Source: Flavobacterium gelidilacus DSM 15343 (GTDB lineage: Bacteria > Bacteroidota > Bacteroidia > Flavobacteriales > Flavobacteriaceae). From it: a stretch of 64,000 nt of DNA. Numbering within the stretch: the stretch's first letter is position 1; each line of letters opens with the position of its first letter. Made by a program: the position numbers and the translations under genes. Positions 9,385-17,850 of the stretch are shown one piece after another. The DNA is taken from the NCBI RefSeq assembly GCF_000422685.1, contig NZ_KE383904.1:354452-418451 (forward strand). The letters are read 5' to 3'. The notes under the pieces are model-generated. The model made no database searches, had not been told where the DNA came from, and saw only the letters and a program-made list of their open reading frames with translations.

Positions 9385-10022
9385 ATAAAACCTGAAATTA
9401 TTATTAAATTATAAATAAACACCAATAAAAAATTCACAATATAAATATAGGGAATTGTGGGGGAATTTTTATAATAATTTCTAATTACATTAAAAGGAAT
9501 ATTTGGGAGATACATTAATAATAACCCAATACTTATCCAAAATACCATCATTTTATTAATATGAATGATTTTATCCGAGTTTAATATTTCATTTAAAAAT
9601 ATTAGTATAGATGTTATTATTAAAGCTGCACCGATTACATAAGTGTTTGAAAAATAATCCATAAAAAAATCATCAATAAATAATATGTTTATAAGATAAC
9701 TTATGTAATAACAGGCTAATAATATTGAAATTATTTTTTTATTTTTTAAGCTTTTTACAGCGTTTTTAAACAAAAGTAGATAGAAACTAAAAGAAACAAT
9801 TTGAAATATATTATAAAAAAAATAGTTGTATTTATTTATATTTAGGCTATAGTATTTAGCTGTAAAATCATTTAATACAATATACCAAAGCAGAAATAAA
9901 AAGTACTTTAAGTACGTGTCTTTATACTTATAATAATACATTGACCCTGCAATCGCTGTAACTATTTGAAAATAAGTAAAAAAATCTCTTAAATCTGCTA
10001 AAGGTATATTCTTAATGTCCAT
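9351..10022 (-). CDS. Polytopic membrane protein, putative sensor module of cassette 2
   Basis: 223 aa with about six or seven hydrophobic helices rich in Phe, Ile and Tyr. It shares with the protein at 2210-2851 the segments YVIG, NKMMVFWISIGLLL and a C-terminal GFIWS, and the same position between the exported protein and the kinase. No catalytic motif visible. Its 3' end overlaps the kinase start by 34 nt, supporting co-translation with the kinase. A role as the membrane sensor of a split receptor kinase is inferred from synteny in both cassettes. Confidence 0.75.
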   Translation of the reverse strand: MDIKNIPLADLRDFFTYFQIVTAIAGSMYYYKYKDTYLKYFLFLLWYIVLNDFTAKYYSLNINKYNYFFYNIFQIVSFSFYLLLFKNAVKSLKNKKIISILLACYYISYLINILFIDDFFMDYFSNTYVIGAALIITSILIFLNEILNSDKIIHINKMMVFWISIGLLLMYLPNIPFNVIRNYYKNSPTIPYIYIVNFLLVFIYNLIIISGFIWSSKEQRNYF

Positions 10023-10030
10023 AAGATATA

Positions 10031-10663
10031 TTAATTAGGTGGTGGAGTTATTTGAAACTCATTCAATATTAAACTTGTTTTAACAGACTCTTTAATTGTG
10101 TCTTTTTTAATTGTAGATCTAGAATCATGTTTACACAACAGTTTATCTATTGCTTTAAATTTACCTATTAATTTATTCTGACCTGAAGGTTCTATATAAA
10201 AAGGAATATTTTTTAAATTCGGGTATTCTCTTCCCCATTCATTAGGTTCAACTTCCATCGTTGGTGCAAAAAAGAAGGTTTCTCTTTTTCTATATTTCTG
10301 TGTTTTACCTCCATTTTTTAGGGTGTCTGGATAAGCAGCAAAATAAACTCTTATGCCAGATATTTTTTTCTTATTTAATTGCTCAACTTCATCCAAAAAG
10401 GCAATATATTTTTTTAAGGAATCTAACTCTATAAATGCAAATAAGGTTGGATCGTATTCATTAGCTGGTGTTGAATTATTTTCTTTAATTAGAACAGCAA
10501 TTGAATCTTGATAAAAATTCTTCATTTCAACAGCTTGTTCAATTGAAATTATTTGTGATGGAGTTTTATCATTATTATCTTCTTCACTCTTTGGATTACA
10601 TGAATTTAACAAAAAGAGGATTGAAAAAAGTAAAATGGTTATACTAGTTCTAATTTTGATCAT
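10031..10663 (-). CDS. Lipoprotein, first gene of cassette 2
   Basis: 210 aa. The signal peptide has the lipobox LLNSC (Cys22), so it is predicted to be lipid-anchored, whereas the cassette 1 counterpart has a plain N-terminal helix. The core FIELDSLKKYIAFLDEV ... GIRVYFAAYPDT corresponds to the Leu-Lys-Lys and RIYYASYP core of the protein at 2858-3556. It ends with a proline tail (ITPPPN). Family not recognised. The conserved pairing with the membrane protein and kinase suggests an accessory or ligand-binding signalling role (inference). Confidence 0.75.
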   Translation of the reverse strand: MIKIRTSITILLFSILFLLNSCNPKSEEDNNDKTPSQIISIEQAVEMKNFYQDSIAVLIKENNSTPANEYDPTLFAFIELDSLKKYIAFLDEVEQLNKKKISGIRVYFAAYPDTLKNGGKTQKYRKRETFFFAPTMEVEPNEWGREYPNLKNIPFYIEPSGQNKLIGKFKAIDKLLCKHDSRSTIKKDTIKESVKTSLILNEFQITPPPN

Positions 10664-10680
10664 AGTAATTTATTGTTTTA

Positions 10681-10688
10681 CAAAGTTA
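10681..10688 (-). promoter_or_regulatory. Candidate -7 box for cassette 2
   Basis: Read on the minus strand this is TAACTTTG, a full match to the Bacteroidota -7 consensus TAnnTTTG, ending 18 nt before the ATG of the lipoprotein gene at 10663. No TTG is seen at the expected -33 distance, so this is a half-match only. Confidence 0.4.
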
Positions 10689-10716
10689 ATTTAATGATTT
10701 CTATGTGGTATAGGAA

Positions 10717-10741
10717 AAACACCTTTTTTTACAGGGTGTTT
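10717..10741 (-). terminator. Possible terminator hairpin
   Basis: Seven-bp perfect stem AAACACC / GGTGTTT with an 11-nt loop; in the minus direction it is followed by TT and then CC. It could end transcripts from meaB before cassette 2 begins. The stem is short, so confidence is low. Confidence 0.35.
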
Positions 10742-10854
10742 ATTTTATAATTTAAAGGTTTTTTTCCTGATTTTTTTTATTTTCAAACTTTCATATTTGT
10801 AGTATATATTTTTAAGTAAATCATATATAGTTTGTTAAGTTTGTTTTTGGACAG

Positions 10855-10891
10855 AAAACCTCGATGATATACTTCATTGGGGTTTTTGCTT
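10855..10891 (+). terminator. Orphan plus-oriented terminator
   Basis: Arms 10855-10867 and 10874-10886 (AAAACCTCGATGA / TCATTGGGGTTTT), 6-nt loop, then TTTTTGCTTTT. All 13 positions pair in plus-strand RNA (two as G-U), but two become A-C or C-A mismatches in minus-strand RNA, so the element is oriented for plus transcription. No plus-strand gene lies upstream; the neighbours on both sides are minus-strand. It resembles the terminator at 7941-7980. It may still serve meaB weakly in the minus direction. Confidence 0.6.
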
Positions 10892-12031
10892 TTATAAGAC
10901 AAAATACTTCTCCAACAAACTCTTAGCCGCTGCAAAAGGAGATATCTCATTGTTTTGAACTGCTTTTTTATTTTCTTCAAGTAGTTTTTTTATTTCTGGA
11001 TGATTATAGAAGTTACTTTTTAATTGTTCGTTAATCGTTTCCATCATCCAAAATTGATTTTGACTTTGTCTTTTCTTTTCAAAAAAATGATTCTCTTTTA
11101 CTAAATTAAAATACTCAAAAATGATTTTCCAAACATTATCAATACCAATTTTTTCAAAAGAACTACAAGTCGTTACTTTTGGAATCCAACCGCTACTTTT
11201 TGCAGGAAATAAATGTAAAGCTCTATTGAATTCAGATTTAGCCAATTTAGCTTTAGAAATATTATCGCCATCAGCTTTATTGATTACAATTGTATCAGCC
11301 ATTTCCATAATTCCACGCTTAATTCCTTGTAATTCATCACCAGCACCAGCAATTTTTAAAAGTAAAAAGAAATCAACCATGCTGTGCACAGCGGTTTCAC
11401 TTTGGCCAACACCAACCGTTTCAATTAATATAGTATCAAAACCACATGCTTCACATAATATTATGCTTTCTCGTGTTTTTCGGGCTACACCACCTAGACT
11501 ATCGCCAGATGCACTTGGTCTAATAAAAGCATTTTCGTCTTTGACTAATTCTTCCATTCGAGTTTTATCACCTAAAATACTTCCGTGACTTATGGAACTA
11601 CTTGGATCAACAGCCAAAACAGCAACTTTTTTACCAATAGAAGTCAAATAAGTACCAAAAGCTTCAATAAACGTACTTTTTCCAACACCAGGAACACCTG
11701 TAATTCCAATCCGAACAGATTTATTTGCAAAAGGCAAACAACCATTTATGACTTCATTTGCTCGTTCTAAATGTTCTGGATTTGTACTTTCAACTAAAGT
11801 AATTGCTCTACTTAAAGCGATTTTGTCACCTTTTTTAATAGCTTCTATCAATTCATTGGCAGACGGAATAACTTTTCGTTTCAATTGAATTCTTTTAGCC
11901 ACAACATTGCTTAACGAATCCGGTTGATTGACTCCGTTAACTTCTGATAATGCCGATTTTTTAGGTTGATTTTCCAAAAATATTCTCTTTGTGTAAATGT
12001 ACAATTTTTTTGAAAAAAAAGAACTTTCCAT
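10892..12031 (-). CDS. meaB: Methylmalonyl-CoA mutase-associated GTPase MeaB
   Basis: Up to 379 aa. G3E-family GTPase that chaperones cobalamin loading and protection of methylmalonyl-CoA mutase. Walker A GVPGVGKST is at about 112-120, followed by DPSSSISHGSILGDKTRM, ETVGVGQSE (switch II region) and NKADGDN (guanine specificity). The C-terminal dimerisation helix is present (NNEISPFAAAKSLLEKYF). The first 20 residues are unusual (Lys/Phe/Tyr-rich); an in-frame TTG at codon 19 just before ENQPKKSALSE could be the true start. The mutase itself is not in this window. Divergent from the AEC transporter. Confidence 0.92.
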   Translation of the reverse strand: MESSFFSKKLYIYTKRIFLENQPKKSALSEVNGVNQPDSLSNVVAKRIQLKRKVIPSANELIEAIKKGDKIALSRAITLVESTNPEHLERANEVINGCLPFANKSVRIGITGVPGVGKSTFIEAFGTYLTSIGKKVAVLAVDPSSSISHGSILGDKTRMEELVKDENAFIRPSASGDSLGGVARKTRESIILCEACGFDTILIETVGVGQSETAVHSMVDFFLLLKIAGAGDELQGIKRGIMEMADTIVINKADGDNISKAKLAKSEFNRALHLFPAKSSGWIPKVTTCSSFEKIGIDNVWKIIFEYFNLVKENHFFEKKRQSQNQFWMMETINEQLKSNFYNHPEIKKLLEENKKAVQNNEISPFAAAKSLLEKYFVL

Positions 12032-12052
12032 TTCATAATCAAATAATGCTTT

Positions 12053-12060
12053 TACCTTTG
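12053..12060 (+). promoter_or_regulatory. Candidate -7 box for the AEC transporter gene
   Basis: TACCTTTG matches TAnnTTTG and ends 17 nt before the ATG at 12078. No -33 TTG at the usual spacing is visible. Confidence 0.35.
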
Positions 12061-12077
12061 TATTTCATAAAAATCAA

Positions 12078-12989
12078 ATGGATAATATTCTTCTAATTTT
12101 CATCTGTTTATTAATAGGTGTTACCTTTCAATATGTCAAGGCTTTGCCTAAGAATATGCATGTTGTTTTAAATCAGTTTGTTATTTATGTTTCTTTGCCT
12201 GGATTAGCACTTTATTATATCCCTAAAATTGAAATTTCGACAGCTTTATTATTTCCATTAGGAGTTGCTTGGTTGAGTTTTGGACTTTCATTTTTGTTTT
12301 TTTATACTTTAGGAAAATATTTAGGTTGGTCTAAAAAACTGACAGGTTGTTTAATTTTAACTGCAGGATTAGGAAATACATCGTTTGTTGGGTTTCCAGT
12401 TGTTGAGGCTTTGTATGGTTCTAAAGGAATTGAAACGGCAATCGTAATAGATCAGCCAGGAACATTTGTAGTGATGGCAACTTTCGGAATTATAGTTGCT
12501 ACATTATTTTCGAGAGAAACATTAAATGTAAATGGAATTGTAAAGAAAATAATATTATTCCCACCATTTTTAGCTTTTGCAGTAGCTTTATTATTGAATA
12601 TTTTTAAAGTAGATTTCCCTGTTGATTTTCAATCGGTTTTTCAAAGAATTGGAAGCACAGTAACTCCCATAGCATTAATTGCCGTTGGATTACAATTGAA
12701 GATTGAAAGAAAAAGCAAACATTGGGGTTTTCTGGGTTTAGGTTTATTATTTAAATTAATGATCACACCGTTATTTTTCTTTATTTTGTATAAGAAAATA
12801 TTTGGTGCTTCAGGATTGATGATTGATGTTTCAATAGTAGAATCTGCAATGGCTCCAATGATTACAGGAGCAATTTTAGCTTCAACTTATGGATTAAAAC
12901 CAAAGTTAAGTAGTATGATGGTTGGAATTGGAATTCCGTTATCATTCATAACGTTAGCTTTTTGGTACTGGATTTTATTAAATTTTTAA
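12078..12989 (+). CDS. AEC-family (auxin efflux carrier-like) transporter
   Basis: 303 aa with about ten transmembrane helices in two similar halves, the AEC/PIN-like architecture. Typical features are the N-terminal helix pair (LLIFICLLIGVTFQYV), GLGNTSFVGFPVVEALYG in the crossover region of helix 4, IALIAVGLQL, and the C-terminal ESAMAPMITGAILA and GIPLSFITLAFWYW. Bacterial members export or exchange carboxylates such as malate or lactate. It lies 10 bp before an FAD-linked hydroxyacid oxidase gene in the same direction, so a carboxylate substrate (lactate or glycolate) is plausible (inference). Confidence 0.85.
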   Translation: MDNILLIFICLLIGVTFQYVKALPKNMHVVLNQFVIYVSLPGLALYYIPKIEISTALLFPLGVAWLSFGLSFLFFYTLGKYLGWSKKLTGCLILTAGLGNTSFVGFPVVEALYGSKGIETAIVIDQPGTFVVMATFGIIVATLFSRETLNVNGIVKKIILFPPFLAFAVALLLNIFKVDFPVDFQSVFQRIGSTVTPIALIAVGLQLKIERKSKHWGFLGLGLLFKLMITPLFFFILYKKIFGASGLMIDVSIVESAMAPMITGAILASTYGLKPKLSSMMVGIGIPLSFITLAFWYWILLNF

Positions 12990-12999
12990 AACAAGAACA

Positions 13000-14406
13000 A
13001 TGGAATTAAAGAAAAATATATACGATTTATTAAAAAATATTGTTGGTGAATCTTACATCTTTACGGATGAAGAAACGAGAAATCATTATGGTCATGATGA
13101 AACGGAAGACTATATTTTTCCTCCAAGTGTAGTTTTGAAACCTGCAAACGCTTTTGAGATTTCTGAAATTCTTAAAGTAGCCAATCAATTTTATATTCCG
13201 GTTACACCAATTGGAGCAAGAACAGGTTTAAGTGGTGGAGCTTTATGTGTTCAAAAAGGAATTGGCCTTTCTATGGAACGATTAAATAAAATCATTGAAA
13301 TTGATGAAAAAAATCTTCAAGTTACGGTTGAACCAGCAGTAATTACTCAGGTTTTAAGAGAAGCAGTTTTAGAAAAAAACCTTTCTTATCCAGTTGATCC
13401 AAGCAGTCAAGGAAGTTGTTGGATTGGTGGTAATGTAGCGGAAAATTCAGGTGGAGCAAGAGCATTGAAATATGGAGTTACTAAAGATTACGTTTTAAAT
13501 TTAGAAGTTGTTTTACCTAACGGAGAAATTATTTGGACTGGAGCAAACACACTAAAAAACTCAACTGGTTACAACTTAACACAATTAATGGTTGGAAGCG
13601 AAGGAACATTAGGAGTAATCACGAAAATAGTATTAAAGTTGATTCCAGCAAACAAACATAATGTTTTGTTGTTAGTTCCTTTTTATAATTCTACAGAAGC
13701 TTGTGAAGCCGTTTCAGCAATTTTTAGAGCTGGAATTGTGCCAAGTGCTTTAGAATTTATGGAGCGTGATGCTTTAGAATGGACGATGAAATATGTTGAC
13801 GGAGTAAGTGTCGAAATTAAAGAAAATATTCAAGCTCATTTATTGATTGAAGTTGACGGAAATTATCCTGAAATTTTGATGTTAGAAGCTGAAAAAATCC
13901 TAGAAGTTGTAGAAAATTATAAAATTGATGAGGTTTTATTTGCAGATTCAGAAGAGCAAAAAAATGCTTTATGGAAAATGCGTAGAGCTGTTGGTGAAGC
14001 CGTTAAATCAAATTCTATTTATAAAGAAGAAGATACTGTTGTTCCAAGATATGAATTACCAGTTTTATTAAACGGAATAAAAGCAATAGGCATGAAATAT
14101 GGTTTTAAATCGGTTTGTTATGGTCATGCTGGTGATGGAAATTTACATGTAAACATTATAAAAGGAGATTTATCTGATGATAAATGGAATAAAGAAATCC
14201 CAAAAGGAATTAGAGAAATTTTTGAATTAACCGTTGCCTTAAAAGGAACGCTTTCTGGAGAACACGGAATTGGTTATGTACAAAAAAACTATATGGATAT
14301 TGCCTTTTCAAAAACACATCTAGAACTTATGGAAAGTATTAAACGCGTTTTTGATGCAAATCACATTTTAAATCCTGGGAAAATTTTTCCTGATGAAGAA
14401 GTTTAA
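13000..14406 (+). CDS. FAD-binding oxidase, glycolate oxidase GlcD / D-lactate dehydrogenase type
   Basis: 468 aa. The N-terminal FAD_binding_4 domain (about 40-180) has the pyrophosphate-binding loop PIGARTGLSGGALC and later the NVAENSGGARALKYG segment. The C-terminal FAD-oxidase domain has CYGHAGDGNLHVNII and LSGEHGIGYVQK, and ends with HILNPGKIFP. The family oxidises 2-hydroxy acids (D-lactate, glycolate) at a flavin. Length and motifs are full. The substrate cannot be told from sequence alone. It follows the AEC carrier by 10 bp, so transport and oxidation may be linked. Confidence 0.9.
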   Translation: MELKKNIYDLLKNIVGESYIFTDEETRNHYGHDETEDYIFPPSVVLKPANAFEISEILKVANQFYIPVTPIGARTGLSGGALCVQKGIGLSMERLNKIIEIDEKNLQVTVEPAVITQVLREAVLEKNLSYPVDPSSQGSCWIGGNVAENSGGARALKYGVTKDYVLNLEVVLPNGEIIWTGANTLKNSTGYNLTQLMVGSEGTLGVITKIVLKLIPANKHNVLLLVPFYNSTEACEAVSAIFRAGIVPSALEFMERDALEWTMKYVDGVSVEIKENIQAHLLIEVDGNYPEILMLEAEKILEVVENYKIDEVLFADSEEQKNALWKMRRAVGEAVKSNSIYKEEDTVVPRYELPVLLNGIKAIGMKYGFKSVCYGHAGDGNLHVNIIKGDLSDDKWNKEIPKGIREIFELTVALKGTLSGEHGIGYVQKNYMDIAFSKTHLELMESIKRVFDANHILNPGKIFPDEEV

Positions 14407-14410
14407 TGGA

Positions 14411-15037
14411 TTAAATCATAGTATTCAAATATTCTCTCAAAACTTGAAGTTCTTTATCTTCTTCCTCAATAGTAATTGAATAATCTTTTATAATAGAATG
14501 TGATAATTTTTCAGCATCAGAAATTTTGGTGTTTCTCATCTGAATTTTCTTTGTTAATCGTGCCATGTAAAGTAAAATTAATCCCATAATAAAAACTAAA
14601 ACAGCCATAAACTGAAATTTGTTCTTAGCATTACTTTTAATAGAATCGCCAATAGATTTATCTAAATTTTGAATTAATAGAGTAGATTTAGATTTATTGG
14701 AATTAGAAGCAATTTCGTTTATTTTAACCTGTAAAGCTGAACCTGTTTCTAAGGCAAAGTTGTCTTTGTAATCCTGAATGATTTCATTTTTTACAGCTTC
14801 ATCTTTAACTAAAATTTGTGGAAAAAAGAAAAATAAAATTGAACCTAAAATAAGAATAATTCCTAATGCTAGCGTTACAAAACGTTTAGTTGCTAAATAA
14901 GCACTGCCAAACCAACGACCAATTTTGGAACTTGATAAATCTTCATCTAAAGTAGTTAAAAGTTTCATGCGGTCTTTTAATACAATTTGACGATTCGATT
15001 TTTCTTCAATGAATTTCTGTAGTTCTATTTTTGTCAT
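14411..15037 (-). CDS. Two-TM membrane protein with coiled-coil ends
   Basis: 208 aa from the ATG at 15037 (MTKIELQKFIEEK). A longer frame to 15082 exists, but it would begin inside the terminator of the upstream gene, so 15037 is preferred. TM helices are at about 53-73 and 134-154, separated by a Lys/Ser/Asp-rich loop of about 60 residues that is probably outside the cytoplasmic membrane. The N- and C-termini are charged and helical. No family recognised. It converges with the FAD oxidase (4 bp gap) and has no evident functional partner. Confidence 0.7.
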   Translation of the reverse strand: MTKIELQKFIEEKSNRQIVLKDRMKLLTTLDEDLSSSKIGRWFGSAYLATKRFVTLALGIILILGSILFFFFPQILVKDEAVKNEIIQDYKDNFALETGSALQVKINEIASNSNKSKSTLLIQNLDKSIGDSIKSNAKNKFQFMAVLVFIMGLILLYMARLTKKIQMRNTKISDAEKLSHSIIKDYSITIEEEDKELQVLREYLNTMI

Positions 15038-15061
15038 GATTTCTGTTGGATTTACATCAAA

Positions 15062-15104
15062 TATAAAAAAATCCCCAACCACTTATTCGTAATTGAGGAT
15101 TTTT
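15062..15104 (-). terminator. Intrinsic terminator of the NdpA-like gene
   Basis: Arms 15066-15077 and 15093-15104 (AAAAATCCCCAA / TTGAGGATTTTT). The one non-standard position is G-U in minus-strand RNA but C-A in plus-strand RNA, and the minus-strand product is followed by a T-run, so it terminates the gene ending at 15139. It also rules out the long start of the next gene. Confidence 0.75.
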
Positions 15105-15138
15105 ATTTTACTGAACACTATTTATTAAAAACTAAATA

Positions 15139-16197
15139 CTAGCTTTTTTGTTCTTTATTAAAGTAAACTAAGTAATAATACATTTGTTTTTCTTCGTCCC
15201 AACCTTTTTCAACAAATTTTTGAGCTGAATCAGAATTTACGAAGTCTAACTTAATTTGAACATTTGTATCTAAATGAATGGTGTTTTTTAATTTCTTACG
15301 AACATCAGTCACAGCTGCGTTAGCAATTGGAAAATCAGTTACGTCTTCTATACTATATTTTTCACCTTTATCTACTTTGTAATTTTTAAATTCTGGAATA
15401 AATTCTGGGTTTTCCATAACTTCATTTAAGAATGCAGATTCTTCGAAAGCATCATTTTTGGCAAAGTGATTGATGGCTCTATTCATGAATAAAACCTCTT
15501 GCTGTTTGTCCTCTGCTGGCAAAACTACATCTTTAGCAAAATCTTGACAGAATTTCAAATATTTCTTAGTCATGAAATTTTCATCCTGAAAAGCATCAAC
15601 AGATAAGAAATGTTCTAACCAATAACGAGCATCATATCTGTTGCTATCAATGGTTAATATTTTATAACCTTCTTCTTTTTTATAATTGAAAATCAAACAA
15701 CCTTTATCTAATTTATTTAAATTGATTCCTTGTTGTAAAATCATTTCCAAACTACTTCCGTTTTCTTCAAATTGTAAAAAATCGGTTTGAATTTCACTTT
15801 TGAAAACTCCAATTGCATCCACTACATTGTTATCAATTGAAACATTAGAAAGATAAGCTATATAAACTTCACCATTCTTAATATGTGGATGATTTGATTG
15901 CTCAAATAAGTGAGAAGTTATTTTTTTTGAAATGTTATGTACTTCACTTTGATTATTGAAAATCTCAGTGGCTAAATTGTACATGTCATTATATTCTAAA
16001 TCTACATCATGTGCAAATTGAAAGTAATTTTCTTCTTTTTCACGAAAAGGTTTAAAGAAATATTCCTTTAATAAAGGCATAATTTCATCGTTTAACTTGT
16101 ATGGGTTTTCAGATAAAAAGATGGCTTCGTTACGGCTTTTATTTCCAACTCTATGAATGGAAAGATTGTCTATATGAGCGTTGAAAAGGTTTATCAT
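15139..16197 (-). CDS. Nucleoid-associated protein, NdpA/YejK family
   Basis: 352 aa, the usual length of the 37-kDa nucleoid-associated family. Characteristic features are an N-terminal His-x-Val-Gly-Asn-Lys motif (SIHRVGNKSRNEAIFLSE), LLKEYFFKPF, a central VYIAYLSNVSIDNNVVDAIGVFKSE, LNKLDKGCLIFNY and the C-terminal IKLDFVNSDSAQKFVEKGWDEE. Members bind DNA in the nucleoid, with no known enzymatic activity. It is followed by its own terminator and separated from the pRiA4b-like gene upstream by a short 14-bp tandem repeat. Confidence 0.88.
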   Translation of the reverse strand: MINLFNAHIDNLSIHRVGNKSRNEAIFLSENPYKLNDEIMPLLKEYFFKPFREKEENYFQFAHDVDLEYNDMYNLATEIFNNQSEVHNISKKITSHLFEQSNHPHIKNGEVYIAYLSNVSIDNNVVDAIGVFKSEIQTDFLQFEENGSSLEMILQQGINLNKLDKGCLIFNYKKEEGYKILTIDSNRYDARYWLEHFLSVDAFQDENFMTKKYLKFCQDFAKDVVLPAEDKQQEVLFMNRAINHFAKNDAFEESAFLNEVMENPEFIPEFKNYKVDKGEKYSIEDVTDFPIANAAVTDVRKKLKNTIHLDTNVQIKLDFVNSDSAQKFVEKGWDEEKQMYYYLVYFNKEQKS

Positions 16198-16211
16198 TTG
16201 TTTAAAAAGTA

Positions 16212-16239
16212 TATCTGTTGTCTGTTATCTGTTGTCTGA
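16212..16239. repeat. 14-bp tandem repeat (2 copies)
   Basis: TATCTGTTGTCTGT at 16212-16225 is followed directly by TATCTGTTGTCTGA at 16226-16239, in the gap between two minus-strand genes. The same string plus GAAA recurs about 40 kb away at 56175-56190. Confidence 0.8.
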
Positions 16240-16250
16240 AATCTAAAATT

Positions 16251-16778
16251 TTAATTCCAATTTTCTTCAAAACCAAAATCTTCAAAGCTATCATCACCTT
16301 CGAACATGTCTAAATCATCTTCGTCATAATCCTCTTGATCTAAACCACCTTCAGCTTCAAATAATTTATCGTCAGCTTCTAAAGGCACTTCACCTTGTGA
16401 AAATAATAAGGCTGGATAAACCAATCCTTCTTGTTTTTCAACTTCAATTACGGCTAATTCAACGTAGAAAGTCCACATGTTTAGAAAATCATAAACGTAA
16501 ATAATTTTTGTGTGATGTTTGTCTAAATTATCTTCAAGGATAAACTCATTCATAGGTCGAACGTCATCAGAATCATCACCTGTGTCAAATAAAGGAATTT
16601 CAAATTCTTGATTCCATTCATCATCACACATATAAAAGGAAGCCATTTCGGTTCCATCAAAGCCAAAAGCGTTAACAATTGCGTTGTGTAAATCTTCTAA
16701 AGTGTTTGTTTTTTCTATTGCAATATCTCTAAAAATATCCTCTTTAGTGTCTAATATAGCTCTAAATTTGTAAATCAT
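16251..16778 (-). CDS. pRiA4b ORF-3-like (IS1096 passenger-type) protein
   Basis: 175 aa. The N-terminus MIYKFRAILDTKEDIFRDIAIEKTNTLEDLHNAI with AFGFDG, MASFYM and WNQEFEIPLFD is the pattern of the PF07929 family (plasmid pRiA4b ORF-3). The C-terminal 40 residues are almost wholly acidic (DQEDYDEDDLDMFEGDDSFEDFG). Function unknown; the name is historical, and no transposase or terminal repeats are nearby, so this is a chromosomal copy rather than evidence of a mobile element. Common in Flavobacteriaceae. Confidence 0.85.
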   Translation of the reverse strand: MIYKFRAILDTKEDIFRDIAIEKTNTLEDLHNAIVNAFGFDGTEMASFYMCDDEWNQEFEIPLFDTGDDSDDVRPMNEFILEDNLDKHHTKIIYVYDFLNMWTFYVELAVIEVEKQEGLVYPALLFSQGEVPLEADDKLFEAEGGLDQEDYDEDDLDMFEGDDSFEDFGFEENWN

Positions 16779-16861
16779 TTGTTTGAAATTTTATGAATGG
16801 CAAAAGTAAGTATTATTTAAGAAACTACTTTTGTCAAATGTACTTTTGTTAATAAGATTTT

Positions 16862-17776
16862 CTAAAATATTGAGGCTTCAGTGATTGTAGTTAATCGCTC
16901 TAAAGTTTCTAAACCATAAACCGAATTTCCTTTTTTATTCAGTTTTGGACTCCAAACGGCAACGGTATAATTGTTTGGAAAAACAGCAGCAACGCCTCCA
17001 CCAACACCACTTTTTCCGGGTAAGCCTACTTTAAAAGTAAACTCTCCAGCTTGATCATAAAAACCACACATTTGCATCAAGGCATTCATTCTTTTGCATT
17101 GACTTGAAGTAAGTAAACGCTCGTTATTATATGGATTTATTCCATTATTTGAAAAGACTTGAAAGCTTTTAGCTAATTCTTCACAACTCATAGCTAAAGC
17201 ACATTGATGGTAATAAAAATCTAAAACATCTTCTGGATTGTTTTTAATATTTCCATAAGATTTGATGTAATTTACCAAAGCCGCATTTCTAAAACCAGTT
17301 TCTTTTTCAGAATTTACAACCTCTAAATTATAATTTATTGACTTTGAATTCGCCAATGTTCTTACAAAATCTAAAAAATACGTTTTTGGATCTTCAAAAT
17401 GTTCTAACATTAAATCAGCAATAACTAAAGCACCAGCATTTATAAAAGGATTTCTTGGAATTCCGTTTTCATATTCTAACTGAACTAAGGAATTAAATGC
17501 ATTTCCAGAAGGTTCAAAATTGACTCTTTTCCATAAATCATTACCAATTTCAGAAAAAATTAAAGCTGTTGTAAAAACTTTTGTGATACTTTGAATCGAA
17601 AAATTTTCAGTTGCATTTCCTACATTATAAATGTTTTGTTGGTTATCAATTAATGAAATTCCGAATTTAGAAGCATCAACTTTAGCTAATTCAGGAATAT
17701 ATTCAGCAATAGAACCATTGTTCTCTAATTGAATGACTTCGTTATATATGTCGTTTAGTATTTTTTGGTAATCCAT
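16862..17776 (-). CDS. glsA: Glutaminase
   Basis: 304 aa from the ATG at 17776 (MDYQKILNDIYNEV); the frame extends to 17806, but the family starts about here. Hydrolyses L-glutamine to L-glutamate and ammonia using a serine-dependent beta-lactamase-like fold. The catalytic S63-x-x-K66 is in IQSITK, followed by EPSGNAFNSL, GIPRNPFINAGALV and the C-terminal LPGKSGVGGGVAAVFP lid segment. Length is typical of GlsA/YbaS. Single-gene unit with no metabolic partner beside it. Confidence 0.94.
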   Translation of the reverse strand: MDYQKILNDIYNEVIQLENNGSIAEYIPELAKVDASKFGISLIDNQQNIYNVGNATENFSIQSITKVFTTALIFSEIGNDLWKRVNFEPSGNAFNSLVQLEYENGIPRNPFINAGALVIADLMLEHFEDPKTYFLDFVRTLANSKSINYNLEVVNSEKETGFRNAALVNYIKSYGNIKNNPEDVLDFYYHQCALAMSCEELAKSFQVFSNNGINPYNNERLLTSSQCKRMNALMQMCGFYDQAGEFTFKVGLPGKSGVGGGVAAVFPNNYTVAVWSPKLNKKGNSVYGLETLERLTTITEASIF

Positions 17777-17850
17777 GAGTAATATTTTGGTAAAAATACT
17801 AATCAATAGTTTACAATTGGGAAAAACGGACTTTTATTTAGCGTTCTTGG

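Noticed and set aside
10783..10980. 65-codon minus-strand frame overlapping the 3' end of meaB
   Set aside because: Lies in another frame over the intact meaB end and the terminator region, has no recognisable domain and a composition dictated by AT-rich DNA.
11121..11588. 155-codon plus-strand frame inside meaB
   Set aside because: Antisense shadow of a clear GTPase gene; no promoter or family similarity.
16251..16778. Mobile element suggested by the IS1096-passenger name of the family
   Set aside because: No transposase, terminal inverted repeats or target duplications are seen around it; the name is historical.
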